Below are positions 8,701-16,182 of a stretch of 64,000 nt of DNA, piece by piece (position 1 is the first letter of the stretch; each line of letters begins with the position of its first letter). The stretch is taken from NCBI GenBank assembly GCA_963667715.1, contig OY763926.1, positions 2,480,001 to 2,544,000 of the forward strand. Direction: 5' to 3'. Under the pieces are notes generated by a model that ran no database searches, was not told the DNA's origin, and saw only the letters and a program-made list of their open reading frames with translations. This DNA is from JAFGDI01 sp963667715 (GTDB lineage Bacteria > Planctomycetota > Phycisphaerae > Sedimentisphaerales > SM23-30). The position numbers were made by a program, and so were the translations under genes.

Positions 8701-11657
8701 TTCTTATAACTCATTGCCTGCCAGGATCTTGTAAGCAACATAAATGTATCGATAAAATCTGACGGAAATATAGCATTTAACCCGGAATAGTATGAAGTAT
8801 ATGGATCAACCTGCTGCATATTCTTCAGACGGCTTAAATCTTCATCAGAACTCATTAGCTGTAGAAACACACTTATCGCTTTTTCGTCCTGCTGGTTTTC
8901 CATCATTGCAACAGCTTTGAGATATTTCAAACGCCAGTCATTTTCACACTTGGTCAATACCGAATCAAGATACTCTATTGCCTGCTGACAATAACCATTC
9001 ATAATCAACATATCAGCAAGCTTTTCGGCATCTTCAGCTGGGGCATCATAGCCGCCAGAGAGTTCCAAGAGCATTCTAACGCCCACTTCTTCATCGCCAT
9101 ACTGCATGTATAGCGATGCTATCTTCTGCTCAGTACGCTTGGTTTTATCTAATGAAGTCGCTTTTTTCAGAGTAGCAACTGCATCCTGCCATCTGCCGGA
9201 GAGTTCTTCTATCTGGGCGATTTCATAAACAATATGGATATCATCCGGACGTAAACGACCGGCTTCCAGAAGTTCACGGCGACGGAGTTCATAATCATCA
9301 GTTTTATGGTACAATCTTGCTAATGCCAGGTGGAGTACCGCATCGGTCTTGTCAGTCTTGCTTCTTTCGGCAAAATTATTTATAACTTCAATAACAACAC
9401 CATGAGACACAGCTATATTGCCGAGCTTATCAACCCAGCGAAGCTTATCAGTAACATTTGTGGTTTCCTCATATAGCTTCCAGCACACTCTCATCGCATC
9501 GCGATAATCACCAAAAGCTTCATATACCGAAATCAGTTTGCTTAATATTTGCTGGTCGTTATTAAATTTTACAGCCGCTTTTTTAAGTATATTGACAGCT
9601 TCTTTAATCTCAAACCTGTCACAGCACAACTGAGCTTCACTAAGCCAAGGCTGGGTACTTCCAGGTGATAGCTCACGCCATTTGCCGATCCATTGTCGGG
9701 CAAGGTCGTATTTTCCAGCTTTAATCAATAGCTCAGCTGCATCTCGTGCATTTCTACTGTTATTACCCCCTGCTGTTTTGCATAAGGCAATTGCCTGTTC
9801 TGAAGCTTTACTCCAATCGTAACGTTTTTTGCTTAATACTACCTGACGACTAAGACCAAGCAATGGTTCTTTTTCGACAGCCTCAGCTAAAACCTTATCC
9901 GCCTGCTCCCATTGGCCGGAGCTATCCAGCAACATAGCCAATAACGCCAACTGTTGCACTGTTTTATCTGATTTTGCTTCAAATTCTGCAATAAGTTCAT
10001 TTACTCTATCGCTCTTTTTTATAGCTGCCATAACCAGTTCTACGGACGAATCGAGCAACTCGGCATCATCAGACAGGGCAAGCCTTTGAACAGCAAGGTC
10101 TATGGCCTTATTAAATTCATTAACGCGACAAGCCGTTTCAGAGGCAAGCATAAGAATAACCGGATCTTTAGCATAGCTTTCAAAATGTTTATCAATAGCT
10201 GCTAACGCCCTGTCACTATAACCATAACTATTTAATGACCGACAAGTGCGTAAAAACAGCTCACGATCGGGTTCATCGGTTAAGGCAACTAATATTTCAA
10301 CCGCTTGCTCTTTCTTTTCATTTTTAAATAAGTAATCAGCATAAACTTCCCTGGCACTAATACTATCTGGGAATTGCCTGATGAGATCATCGAATACTTT
10401 GCTGGCCGCTACCACATTTTCAACTTTTTCCAACATTCTGGCTGTGCGGATATACGCATATTCATCTTTTGACGACTTATCGAGATATAGTAATATCTTC
10501 TCACTGGCCTTATCTTTCATGTCAGCATCGTTCAGCATAGCCGCCTGCATCATCAGCAATTCCAGATCGCCGTTAAATTGCTCAGCTAATGCCTCCAACA
10601 CTTCAACGGCATTCTCATATTTTTTATTTGTTGATAATACCTGCACATATTCCAATGCAACTTCTTTATCGCCAGGTGATCTTGCAATCAGGTCCTTGTA
10701 TATTTCACCAGCCTTGTCTCCATTACCAGCTGAAGCAAGTACCTGAGCATATTTTCTGGCAAAACTAGTCCTTGCCGGATTGTCTTTTACTATATCAGCA
10801 AAGTAGTTCACTAATCCTGTTTTATCGCTTTTTCTAGTGAAAATTTGAGATATTTGAGCTACAATTTCCTTCTCCAACCAGCTATCCTGACCAACATTAG
10901 TCAACATATCTCTATATAACGCCAGTGCATCTTGTTCTTTGCCTGAAAACAGCAGTATATCTGCTTTCCGCAGCGACTTTATCACTGTTTCGTACCGGTC
11001 ATCTTTTACCATATCGATGAGCTTGTCGCATATGGATAAAGCTTGTTTATACATATCCTCATCAACATAAAGCTCCAGTAGATCCTCGTGTAATTCTACA
11101 TCACTCGGATTACCTTTTAGCTTATTTTCCCACAATTCAATCGCTTTTGCCTGTTCTTCAGAACGAATATATGCTCGGGTTAGCTGATTGAATATACTAT
11201 CTCTAAGTTTTTCAGGTACCTGATCGCAGCTTAAGGCCAGTTTATAACATTCAGCCGCCTTTGCAAATTCCAAAGACTGCATGCGAGTCTGGCCCAGATA
11301 ATAATGTGCGTAATAATTCCCCGAATCAGCTTCGACAATCTTGCTAAATACTTCGCCAGCTAGCCCGATATCACTGTTTTTCAGATAGTAGATACCCAAA
11401 ACCAACTGTGCGGTTTCACCTTCCTGCTGTGCTCGACTCTCAAGCCAGCCACGAAGCTGCTCACTGTCATAATTATCAAGGAAACTCCCAACAAAACGTT
11501 CATAAACATAGCCTGCATCAGGTCTTTTAAGTAGTATATTATAATACTTCGCAGCTGAACCGGTTACATCAGCAATATCATTTGCCGCCAATAGATCTGT
11601 GCCGGTGATTGCCATAATCGATGCCAATACCAACAAACCACACTTCAATTTATTCAT
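2781..11657 (-). CDS. Giant exported TPR-repeat protein (2958 aa)
   Basis: One uninterrupted frame of 2958 codons starts at an ATG preceded by AAGGTG. The N-terminus is a clear signal peptide (MNKLKCGLLVLASIMAITG, then TDLLAA). The first 900 or so residues are dense in tetratricopeptide-like helical pairs, such as YYAHYYLGQTRMQSLEFAKA and repeated W-x-x-A-x-x-x-L-x-K-A motifs. The middle and C-terminal parts are also mostly helical but the repeats are degenerate. No enzyme motif is visible. It heads the cluster with the Cys-rich membrane protein, MoxR and DUF58, which suggests a periplasmic or envelope scaffold. The length is far above that of usual TPR proteins of such clusters. Function is inferred only from context. 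Confidence 0.85.
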   Translation of the reverse strand: MNKLKCGLLVLASIMAITGTDLLAANDIADVTGSAAKYYNILLKRPDAGYVYERFVGSFLDNYDSEQLRGWLESRAQQEGETAQLVLGIYYLKNSDIGLAGEVFSKIVEADSGNYYAHYYLGQTRMQSLEFAKAAECYKLALSCDQVPEKLRDSIFNQLTRAYIRSEEQAKAIELWENKLKGNPSDVELHEDLLELYVDEDMYKQALSICDKLIDMVKDDRYETVIKSLRKADILLFSGKEQDALALYRDMLTNVGQDSWLEKEIVAQISQIFTRKSDKTGLVNYFADIVKDNPARTSFARKYAQVLASAGNGDKAGEIYKDLIARSPGDKEVALEYVQVLSTNKKYENAVEVLEALAEQFNGDLELLMMQAAMLNDADMKDKASEKILLYLDKSSKDEYAYIRTARMLEKVENVVAASKVFDDLIRQFPDSISAREVYADYLFKNEKKEQAVEILVALTDEPDRELFLRTCRSLNSYGYSDRALAAIDKHFESYAKDPVILMLASETACRVNEFNKAIDLAVQRLALSDDAELLDSSVELVMAAIKKSDRVNELIAEFEAKSDKTVQQLALLAMLLDSSGQWEQADKVLAEAVEKEPLLGLSRQVVLSKKRYDWSKASEQAIALCKTAGGNNSRNARDAAELLIKAGKYDLARQWIGKWRELSPGSTQPWLSEAQLCCDRFEIKEAVNILKKAAVKFNNDQQILSKLISVYEAFGDYRDAMRVCWKLYEETTNVTDKLRWVDKLGNIAVSHGVVIEVINNFAERSKTDKTDAVLHLALARLYHKTDDYELRRRELLEAGRLRPDDIHIVYEIAQIEELSGRWQDAVATLKKATSLDKTKRTEQKIASLYMQYGDEEVGVRMLLELSGGYDAPAEDAEKLADMLIMNGYCQQAIEYLDSVLTKCENDWRLKYLKAVAMMENQQDEKAISVFLQLMSSDEDLSRLKNMQQVDPYTSYYSGLNAIFPSDFIDTFMLLTRSWQAMSYKNNNVYYSANMRPSTRISLPVDVKILKDYCVLHILAAAQNFSYDKNDIEAKLQSAGVANSDILLAMPMSNGYAISTNELSSLVDEFPDNEGVLACAVLMGSSGEIEAQQCVKAYNVFKNKLPMTAAIAGLSQLKTEVIDKAVIKESIELLRNAEITNMMSFQLIVSLVPSIIESSDISTDDESDFADEILDIVYSAINKGRDKFSGSQVSQFSYMLGMYGGLLVKNESYDKFADFINHEIEYEKTHSSANNTNTPMIYSGGNNMFSQSDYPPVKIPGYPEILSAVFSQTNVYYYRSMYVFPEVLLEHIDSFDDKLVKLMIAESAESKDLAAKLAEELFADTENMSPGVVYFKAFYDIHNNDLVSGMNGLLTCRKMATQIQEKNEIDKAIVSFVLSYQQLPDESKSEQCPADKADWFVEQGQTAALHLQRAKLSTNQRVELADAMKSLGLNNEARLINMQVANAGNNSNSVSMGAYINNRFDTSKAKKMIDSGNSDGAVKLAKRYIDNMARQVANSNVRYDSYYMRQTVKFINENNLMADIINDLKPEDDKGSKSWCQYATACMLLDNKTAEQQAWEKAYQINNKDMQAAVYYALSIYNDDYLKSLDIIKAVPVRDISKQLIRLYNSAQSSYNEIFPKFTAGKFVVLAMEAGKLSSKQDYSFVYQVMTLLTRSIYIQSLGESLNSVFEKNNDVSIQDICNQRTQLFLAIVDRCMDIPELCDFSFSARLFFDMNQNDDGIVDKDKYTNLAWKAVESFKSGVDKSVIDPEAPGAVEYLLNNAFISGTLDGVLSDVTSKLETGNNSKLAQLVRNYGLLYTADEDVFIDTVHDVDKNNKRTNSRVSDLLVSNKCVIESAIEISDLRKLGVNLDETILDGLTTKSEPDIPTSTYIKYVRNIMNEDLARTRKFIANVGVRLTTTPERRSDYMEKQYNPHQGWSTNTPAGAVRYYMSLLDDLAEELDTAALVLPELAYVPASHIKDGIFQVRSLPHRLISNNDDIDIFRNVISNSGMISNLQDMVIAPAYSNYGSEESFTTFNGLVIHLMANSTNQKKEMFTTVISEMPDSFGKDYTLACIAQDWKKCLEVIGSSYLEIIALPEDKQIAVANMINETISKDRVEEFASALSDDARNWLESTIDLSGEKALNEFLAKKDKDILTNDVYDYVFIKDIGEVLRTIHDKDKINLVFDKADQLWEKGSRTGRLQKIDVPFRYYFFTKMRSYNLPVTNELAAMMFDTIRSGASKANVRGWEVQEAFSPTVEESYAHDYRKEQTVEALAKIVMAYSRIIGQGDASIVAPDLNRMIRQLADNDEKHKQLDKDIEALALAIELHDDGFNKDIIKQLRNYSKYKWIEKKKEKDYSELTDYYVNVLKSGDLSFSYKNALYNYMEGWFNPVLNDTLNCCMFNETVNAAEADESIIFDMIQNIFRQTIESYAKSEHNDQWKDTGLRMLKVFNRKYSAAVAKGSSPYIDNALLSRMLSIACNVGTADQSYNFDEILFYSDNKLRKSSESLYILIAEGYKDKAIELFANWKDGFSDLNYYCSKMSTESYGRVADFIETLEIDKDKQLAKILLYLVPDSSGDMKPPISKKERQELIANELKNLNIANPNLELVVLQYFTTDFNTVGILKDLLKEKVAGSSFWQLRQIDDDRKRQNMMAIYRGVFYNEIIDGKPELLLSTLAELGTVGSSREYYISNMRSDLARYVADIDHHIRHTNGSTAEQVSACADVSYEILKYVPGNTSMARNFNPDDYYTRFVSGLIAAGRADEYDDLIKLLPDDKNLWKDTVPVQGVFNRASSQCNSGNCSIETLLTGILKLMERPEYQKALNDNKVGVDRGVIRYLVKTCGLFANTMLDHPELFNPKNAFGWHYYNDLGILLRDSNRSGDDKSEKVISYFNSALEICGEDKDAIVQVKANTAAAYVILNDDIETARTMLSEVANDLDGISSSSKAVFDFAKGLVPDFEAKTEVSADATAIKS

Positions 11658-12093
11658 AATTACACCTTATAGTTCCCGCAAAAAACATATGCGGCTAATC
11701 CGCTTGATTTATATTATTTGACCAAATATTATTTACACAAAAGTTCCGTATTATTTTATCTAAATTATTCACTAATAACAACTACCAAAAGTATTAATGG
11801 GTAGATATATACAATAAATGACGATGAAAATTGCATTTTGTTACAATAAAAACTCAAAATCTTTTATATCTACTACAACTAACCTTACATGCGACATTTC
11901 ACTTATCGTTATCTTGCTGTATTTCAAACACTTACAGCTCAGATAACCATTATACACCAGCAAATAACCTTATTGAAAATTCTCTTTGCTACAATCTTAC
12001 CATAACGATACAATTGTCTTAGATTATTCATTGAGATTGTTATTGTTTCCAGAAAGTATTCATCCATATATAAACATTAATAAGGAGTTAACT
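11658..12093. other. AT-rich divergent intergenic region
   Basis: This spacer separates the divergent TPR and HExxH genes and must hold both promoters. On the minus strand TTGTGT and TAATAT with an 18-base spacer, near 11720-11750, are a plausible but weak promoter. A small GCGG-CTAAT-CCGC hairpin at 11691-11703 lies in the TPR gene leader. A reading frame enters the region at 11986 but lacks a ribosome site, so I do not treat it as coding. Confidence 0.4.
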
Positions 12094-13443
12094 ATGTATA
12101 GGCCCTGTTTATATTTATCGATCATAAGCTTATTGTTAATCACACCATTGCTAATTGCTGCTGAAAAAACTGCCTCAGGCAAAGTCCTGATGCTCCCAGA
12201 TCATATTGACAGGGTTCCGGCAGGTAACAATTTTAATGATGATAATAGCGAGTATTCATACAAAAGAATGCTCGAAAGTGATAATCTCGCTATTTTCTGG
12301 AGCAAAGAATACGGCAGCGACCCGATGAAAAATGCTGTGGTTAACAAACGATTTGACCCAGCATACGCTTTAAAAGAGTGTGAACGTTTTTATGACTATT
12401 ATGTTAATGATCTTAAAATGATAGAAAAAGGCAGGTCGCTCACAGATAAATACAAAATGTTAATTATTGTATTTGGCGGCGATGAAGCTACAGCTTTTGG
12501 CGGCGGAATTGACGATAAGATCGGAGCATTATGGACACCGGCAGTACGAATCCATAATAAGCCGTACGGGGCACTTGCACATGAACTGGCTCATAGTTTC
12601 CAGTATATGTCAAGAGCTGATAGTGGAAATGGCCCCGGTGGTTCAATAATAGAGATGTCTGCACAATACATGCTCTGGCAGGTATATCCGGAATGGATGA
12701 CCTTTGAAAACTACCATCTTGTTGATTTTATGAAACAAACCCATCTAGCCTTTTTGCACCCGGCCAACATGTACCATTCTCCATATGTACTGGAATACTG
12801 GGCCCAGAAACATGGCAAAGAGTTTTTCGGAAGATTAAGCAGAGAAACTCTCAAAGGAGAAGACCCGGTTATGACATATAAAAGGCTTAATTCCCTTAGC
12901 CAAAAGCAGTTTAATGATGAAATGTATGATGCGTGCCGGAGATTCATTACGTGGGATCTTGACCGGGTAAAAGGCGTGGCAAATATTTACGCCAATCAGC
13001 ACTATACCCAGATAATTAAGCAAACGGACGATTACTATACTATCGCACCAGAGAAATGCCCTCAGAATTACGGATATAATGCTATCGAGCTTAATGTACC
13101 TACTCCTGACACTAAGTTAACTCTTACTTTTGCCGGCCAAAAGACTGATAATGCTGACGAGTCCCAAGCTGGCTGGAGATACGGATTTCTTGCGTATAAA
13201 CAGGATAAAACCAGAGTTTATAGTGACGTATTAGATAGTAAGCATAGTACTAGCACATTTATTGTACCAAAAGATACTGAACACTTGTGGCTAGTGGTTA
13301 TGGGCGCACCAGAGAAGCATACCCCTACGATTCGCGGCAGACGAAGAGGTTCGGAGGGTAATGATGACGAGCAATGGCCATATAGGTTCAAAATCGATAA
13401 CACTCAGCCGATTGAAAAGGTTATTACAGCTTCCGCCAAATAA
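12094..13443 (+). CDS. Exported HExxH metallopeptidase-like protein (DUF6055-like)
   Basis: The start ATG at 12094 follows TAAGGAG, so the longer frame opening at 11986 is not used; the product is 449 residues. It begins with a signal peptide (MYRPCLYLSIISLLLITPLL). A zinc-peptidase type motif H-E-L-A-H sits in GALAHELAHSFQY, and a downstream E in SIIEMSAQYMLWQ is a candidate third ligand. The opening DNLAIFWSKEYG and the overall layout resemble DUF6055 proteins, which planctomycetes and Bacteroidota often encode near carbohydrate-degradation genes. The C-terminal part is beta-rich. Whether it cleaves protein is not shown by the sequence. It stands alone between a divergent TPR gene and yjdM. 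Confidence 0.7.
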   Translation: MYRPCLYLSIISLLLITPLLIAAEKTASGKVLMLPDHIDRVPAGNNFNDDNSEYSYKRMLESDNLAIFWSKEYGSDPMKNAVVNKRFDPAYALKECERFYDYYVNDLKMIEKGRSLTDKYKMLIIVFGGDEATAFGGGIDDKIGALWTPAVRIHNKPYGALAHELAHSFQYMSRADSGNGPGGSIIEMSAQYMLWQVYPEWMTFENYHLVDFMKQTHLAFLHPANMYHSPYVLEYWAQKHGKEFFGRLSRETLKGEDPVMTYKRLNSLSQKQFNDEMYDACRRFITWDLDRVKGVANIYANQHYTQIIKQTDDYYTIAPEKCPQNYGYNAIELNVPTPDTKLTLTFAGQKTDNADESQAGWRYGFLAYKQDKTRVYSDVLDSKHSTSTFIVPKDTEHLWLVVMGAPEKHTPTIRGRRRGSEGNDDEQWPYRFKIDNTQPIEKVITASAK

Positions 13444-13484
13444 CTACTAAGTATCGATATAATAATGACTTTTAGCTTTCAATG

Positions 13485-13539
13485 TCGCATTTTAACAATT
13501 ACCACATTAACCCAAAACTTGCATTTTCTTCGCATTTTA
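13485..13539 (+). repeat. Two copies of TCGCATTTTAA
   Basis: The 11-mer occurs at 13485-13495 and again at 13529-13539, upstream of yjdM. A CGCAC-ACATAAA-GTGCG hairpin at about 13590-13606 follows in the same spacer. These could be regulatory sites, but nothing else supports that. Confidence 0.3.
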
Positions 13540-13631
13540 ATTATAATAAATGATTTGCAATTGGAACAAGAATACTATTTATATTAACGCACACATAAAG
13601 TGCGAATAACATTAATAATGCGAGGAAGAAA

Positions 13632-13970
13632 ATGAGCGAAACGCCGGCATGCCCGAAATGTAATTGTGACTATACCTATGTCGATAGAGATTTTGTTGTT
13701 TGCCCTGAATGTGGTTACGAATGGAACCCTGAAACTGCCAGCGAAACAGAATCTGGTCCAGTCTACAAAGACGCTAACGGCAATATACTTACTGACGGCG
13801 ACACAGTTAGCCTTGTTAAAGATCTGCCTGTCAAAGGATCAAATTCAAAGATCAAAGCCGGGACAAAAGTAAAAAACATACGTCTGGTTGAAGGCGATCA
13901 CAATATCGATTGTAAAGTAGACGGTTTTGGCGCTATGATGCTCAAGTCAGAATTCGTTAAAAAAGTATAA
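13632..13970 (+). CDS. yjdM: YjdM / PhnA-family zinc ribbon protein
   Basis: The 112-residue product matches the YjdM (formerly PhnA) family along its length. An N-terminal zinc ribbon has C-P-K-C at residues 8-11 and C-P-E-C at 27-30. The C-terminal domain has the family pattern DANGN, L-x-D-G-D-x-V-x-L-V-K-D-L-x-V-K-G and I-K-x-G-T-K-V. The start follows GAGGA. Despite the old name, the family has no demonstrated role in phosphonate breakdown. The gene appears monocistronic, with a terminator-like hairpin right after the stop. Confidence 0.92.
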   Translation: MSETPACPKCNCDYTYVDRDFVVCPECGYEWNPETASETESGPVYKDANGNILTDGDTVSLVKDLPVKGSNSKIKAGTKVKNIRLVEGDHNIDCKVDGFGAMMLKSEFVKKV

Positions 13971-13971
13971 T

Positions 13972-13990
13972 AGTGCGGTTTCGCACTTTT
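13972..13990 (+). terminator. Probable yjdM terminator
   Basis: AGTGCG, the loop GTTT and CGCACT form a 6-bp stem directly after the yjdM stop, followed by TTT. The right arm can instead pair with 14137-14147 (see the candidate RNA), so the hairpin may have a second role. Confidence 0.55.
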
Positions 13991-14211
13991 GACTGTTCAG
14001 CGTTTAACGCAAAGGCCGGAACAGGGCCTTGTGAATGAAATTCTGAGATATTTATCTCGTTTTCGAGTCAAATATCGAAAGTATATTTAATTCAGTATGC
14101 CGCAGGAAGGCACTTATTGGCGATTTCTGTGACTTGAAAAGTGCGAGTGTTGAGTAATATGTACATATAATAATCCTGTTCAGCTATTGAAGAACTGAGC
14201 AGGATTATTAT
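13978..14211 (+). ncRNA. Candidate structured small RNA downstream of yjdM
   Basis: A TATAAT box (13966-13971) overlaps the yjdM stop but has no convincing -35 box. Downstream, 13980-13990 can pair with 14137-14147 over 11 bp, which would close a domain of about 165 bases. Inside it are an AAGGCC/GGCCTT hairpin (14012-14030), a GAGAT/ATCTC hairpin near 14046 and a GAAA-capped AAATAT/ATATTT hairpin. A 17-bp stem (14167-14183 with 14195-14211, one G-U pair) then follows and could end transcription. No reading frame of note lies here. I recognise no known RNA family; 6S-like, SRP and tmRNA signatures are absent. Confidence 0.35.
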
Positions 14212-14281
14212 TATCAGCATAAAGAGACAAGGGGTGCCTCTCCTGTAAAATCTTCTCAAATTGCGATAAAATAATAGCTCA

Positions 14282-14347
14282 CAATATTCTATCAGGATAT
14301 CGGCAATATATTTAAGCTAGATAACAGATTTGTAGCATAGAATATTG
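14282..14347. repeat. 11-bp inverted repeat
   Basis: CAATATTCTAT (14282-14292) and its exact reverse complement (14337-14347) flank a 44-base AT-rich spacer. The purpose is unknown. The rest of this gap, up to the hairpin at 14414, shows nothing else. Confidence 0.35.
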
Positions 14348-14413
14348 AGATGATATATCGACAGCACAACTATCCAAAATTACCATTATAATCAACATAT
14401 TCAATAACAAATA

Positions 14414-14455
14414 ACAGATATATAGGCTTGTAATACCAAACCTATACATCTGTTA
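14414..14455 (-). terminator. Probable metG terminator hairpin
   Basis: A 14-base arm (14414-14427) pairs with 14442-14455, with one mismatch, 17 bases past the metG stop on the minus strand. The following bases on that strand are T-rich (TTATTTGTTATTG) but not a pure T run. Confidence 0.5.
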
Positions 14456-14472
14456 AGACACTCAAATACGCA

Positions 14473-15915
14473 TTATTGGACCTTCTTAAACAGAACACCT
14501 GATTTTTTGATAGGAACATTAGTCAGACGCACTCTTATTTTACTGCTTATATCTGGTAAAAATGGACGGAGCCAGTACGCTATATCATAAAGGTTTCTTA
14601 GCCATTGACTTAGAAGTGCTTTAACCTCGTCACAACTACCTTCTTTGATTAATATCCATGGTTTATGCTTATCTATATCCTGGTTGATCTCTGTAAGATT
14701 TATCCATAATGCTGATAATGATTTATCAAACTCATAACATTCAAGAGATTCTATATAACCCTTAGGAGGTTCAGACGGTTTACCAATCAGGATCGAGCGT
14801 TCATCATAACCACACTGCTCACATAATGCGGTCAACCTGCTAACCAGATTTCCGAGATTATTCGCAAGTCGGGACTCGTATACTTTGATAAAGTTTTCTA
14901 ATGAAAAATCGCCGTCGCTAAACGGTGAGAACTCACTTAATAAGTAATACCTGAGAGCATCAGCTCCGTATTCATCTGCAAGCCCAACAGGGTCAATACT
15001 GCCCCCGCTTGACTTACTTATCTTATTACCATTTTCAGTAAGAAAACCATGTACCATAATCTCATTTGGCAATGACAAGCCAGCCGACATTAAGATCGCC
15101 GGCCAATATACAGCATGGAATTTCCAGACATTTTTACCTATCACATGTATTTTGCGACAACTGTCATTCCAGGTACACCGCCAGGTACCAGAGCTGCCGA
15201 AACCCTGACCTGTCAGATAGTTAGCAAGTGCATCAAACCATACATATATTGTCTGATCAGGATCACCGGGCACCCCTACACCCCAGCCATCGGTACGATT
15301 GGCAGGACGAGATATGCTAAAATCCTTCAACCCTGACCTGATAAAGTTCAATACCTGCTTTTTGCAGCCAGCGGGAATAACCTTAATAATATCATCCTCG
15401 ATCAGCTGCTCAAGCTTATCCTGATAGGCGGATAATCTGAAGAAATAATTAGATTCGCTGACTCGTATCGGCTCAGTATTGTGTTCTGGACATAATCCAT
15501 TTTCCAGTTCACTTTCCTGATAAAAATCTTCACAGCCACTACAATATAAACCCTCATAATCTTTTACGTAAATATCATCAGCCTTGCACTTTGTCCATAG
15601 AAGGGCTGCTCCTGACTTATGCAATACTTGTGATGTCCTGATGAAATACTCAAAAGAAATATCCAGACTTCTAGCCAAACGTACAAATTCACCAGAATTA
15701 TTATCAACAAATTCACTAGTAGGAATACCCGCTTCTCTGGCAGAGAGAACATTCTTGTAGGCATTTTCATCAGTACCTGTTTGGAATACTGTATAATCTC
15801 CCTTTAGCCTATGATAGCGAGCTATAACATCAGCCTGAACAAGCTCAAGGGCAAATCCAATATGAGGTCTGCCGTTTACGTATGGAATTGCGGTTGTAAT
15901 ATATGTCTTTGTCAT
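14473..15915 (-). CDS. metG: Methionyl-tRNA synthetase
   Basis: The product charges tRNA-Met with methionine. The class I signature H-I-G-F is at residues 18-21 and the KMSKS-type loop is KISKS at about 295. A knuckle with C-S-G-C ... C-P-E-H lies in the connective-peptide region. At 480 residues it is the short form without a C-terminal tRNA-binding domain. I chose the ATG at 15915 because GGAG precedes it by 9 bases; an in-frame TTG at 15930 lies upstream of that site. The gene has its own promoter and a 260-base leader with a Met-codon-rich peptide and an attenuator, so expression probably responds to charged Met-tRNA. It is convergent with yjdM. Confidence 0.95.
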   Translation of the reverse strand: MTKTYITTAIPYVNGRPHIGFALELVQADVIARYHRLKGDYTVFQTGTDENAYKNVLSAREAGIPTSEFVDNNSGEFVRLARSLDISFEYFIRTSQVLHKSGAALLWTKCKADDIYVKDYEGLYCSGCEDFYQESELENGLCPEHNTEPIRVSESNYFFRLSAYQDKLEQLIEDDIIKVIPAGCKKQVLNFIRSGLKDFSISRPANRTDGWGVGVPGDPDQTIYVWFDALANYLTGQGFGSSGTWRCTWNDSCRKIHVIGKNVWKFHAVYWPAILMSAGLSLPNEIMVHGFLTENGNKISKSSGGSIDPVGLADEYGADALRYYLLSEFSPFSDGDFSLENFIKVYESRLANNLGNLVSRLTALCEQCGYDERSILIGKPSEPPKGYIESLECYEFDKSLSALWINLTEINQDIDKHKPWILIKEGSCDEVKALLSQWLRNLYDIAYWLRPFLPDISSKIRVRLTNVPIKKSGVLFKKVQ

Positions 15916-15928
15916 TGTCAGATTCTCC

Positions 15929-15946
15929 AACAGGCATGCGCCTGTT
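15929..15946 (-). promoter_or_regulatory. Hairpin abutting the metG ribosome-binding site
   Basis: AACAGGC, a four-base loop and GCCTGTT form a 7-bp stem. Its last base touches the GGAG of metG (15925-15928). It might tune translation or protect the mRNA end after attenuator read-through; this is inference. Confidence 0.45.
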
Positions 15947-15976
15947 ATTATTCATTTTACGCCAAGTATTTATGGC

Positions 15977-16014
15977 AAAAAAAAAGACCTGGAAGTGTAA
16001 CGGCTTCCAGGTCT
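15977..16014 (-). terminator. Intrinsic terminator in the metG leader (attenuator, arms 3:4)
   Basis: On the minus strand AGACCTGGAAG (16014-16004) pairs perfectly with CTTCCAGGTCT (15995-15985) around an 8-base loop. Eight U residues follow (15984-15977). It lies 61 bases before the metG start and downstream of the metG promoter, so it must be read through for metG expression. Its 5' arm also belongs to the antiterminator. Confidence 0.9.
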
Positions 16015-16076
16015 GTCATATTTTATTATCGTGTAGAATCTAACTTAGCATGATTCCCGAGTTTATGACAAACTGG
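16007..16076 (-). promoter_or_regulatory. metG antiterminator (arms 2:3)
   Basis: CCAGTTTGTCATA (16076-16064) pairs with TATGACAGACCTGG (16020-16007) over 13 bp, with one G-U pair and one bulged C. The second arm takes 8 bases of the terminator's 5' arm, so the two structures exclude each other. Confidence 0.75.
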
Positions 16077-16144
16077 TTCCGCGACCTCAGCATCATCATC
16101 TGAGACATCATTCGTACACTAGATTTTGTCAATAAACTCGGCAC
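16040..16144 (-). CDS. Methionine-rich leader peptide of metG (34 codons)
   Basis: The frame starts at GTG (16144) with AGGAG seven bases before it and ends at TAG (16042-16040). Codons 12-18 read ATG ATG TCT CAG ATG ATG ATG (peptide MMSQMMM), and another ATG lies near the end: six internal Met codons in 34. It sits 29 bases downstream of the predicted transcription start and 26 bases before the terminator stem. The Met codons fall in the loop between arms 1 and 2 of the leader structure. Known leader peptides (TrpL, HisL, PheST leader) use the same logic, with runs of the regulated amino acid that stall the ribosome when its charged tRNA is scarce. The peptide itself probably has no function. 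Confidence 0.85.
   Translation of the reverse strand: MPSLLTKSSVRMMSQMMMLRSRNQFVINSGIMLS
16057..16141 (-). promoter_or_regulatory. metG leader hairpin 1:2 (anti-antiterminator)
   Basis: Segment 1 (16141-16125) pairs with segment 2 (16072-16057) over 16 bp with a single bulged U. Segment 2 overlaps the antiterminator arm (16076-16064), so 1:2 and 2:3 compete. A small CTCAG/CTGAG hairpin in the loop encloses the ATG triplet. Confidence 0.8.
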
Positions 16145-16182
16145 AACCGAACTCCTGTAAAAGAATTAACTATTAGACTTTC

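Noticed and set aside
11986..12093. N-terminal extension of the HExxH protein
   Set aside because: The ATG at 12094 has a strong ribosome site and is followed directly by a signal peptide.
13978..14211. 6S RNA, SRP RNA or tmRNA
   Set aside because: None of the conserved cores (SRP GGAA loop context, tmRNA ends and tag frame, 6S central bubble) could be made out.
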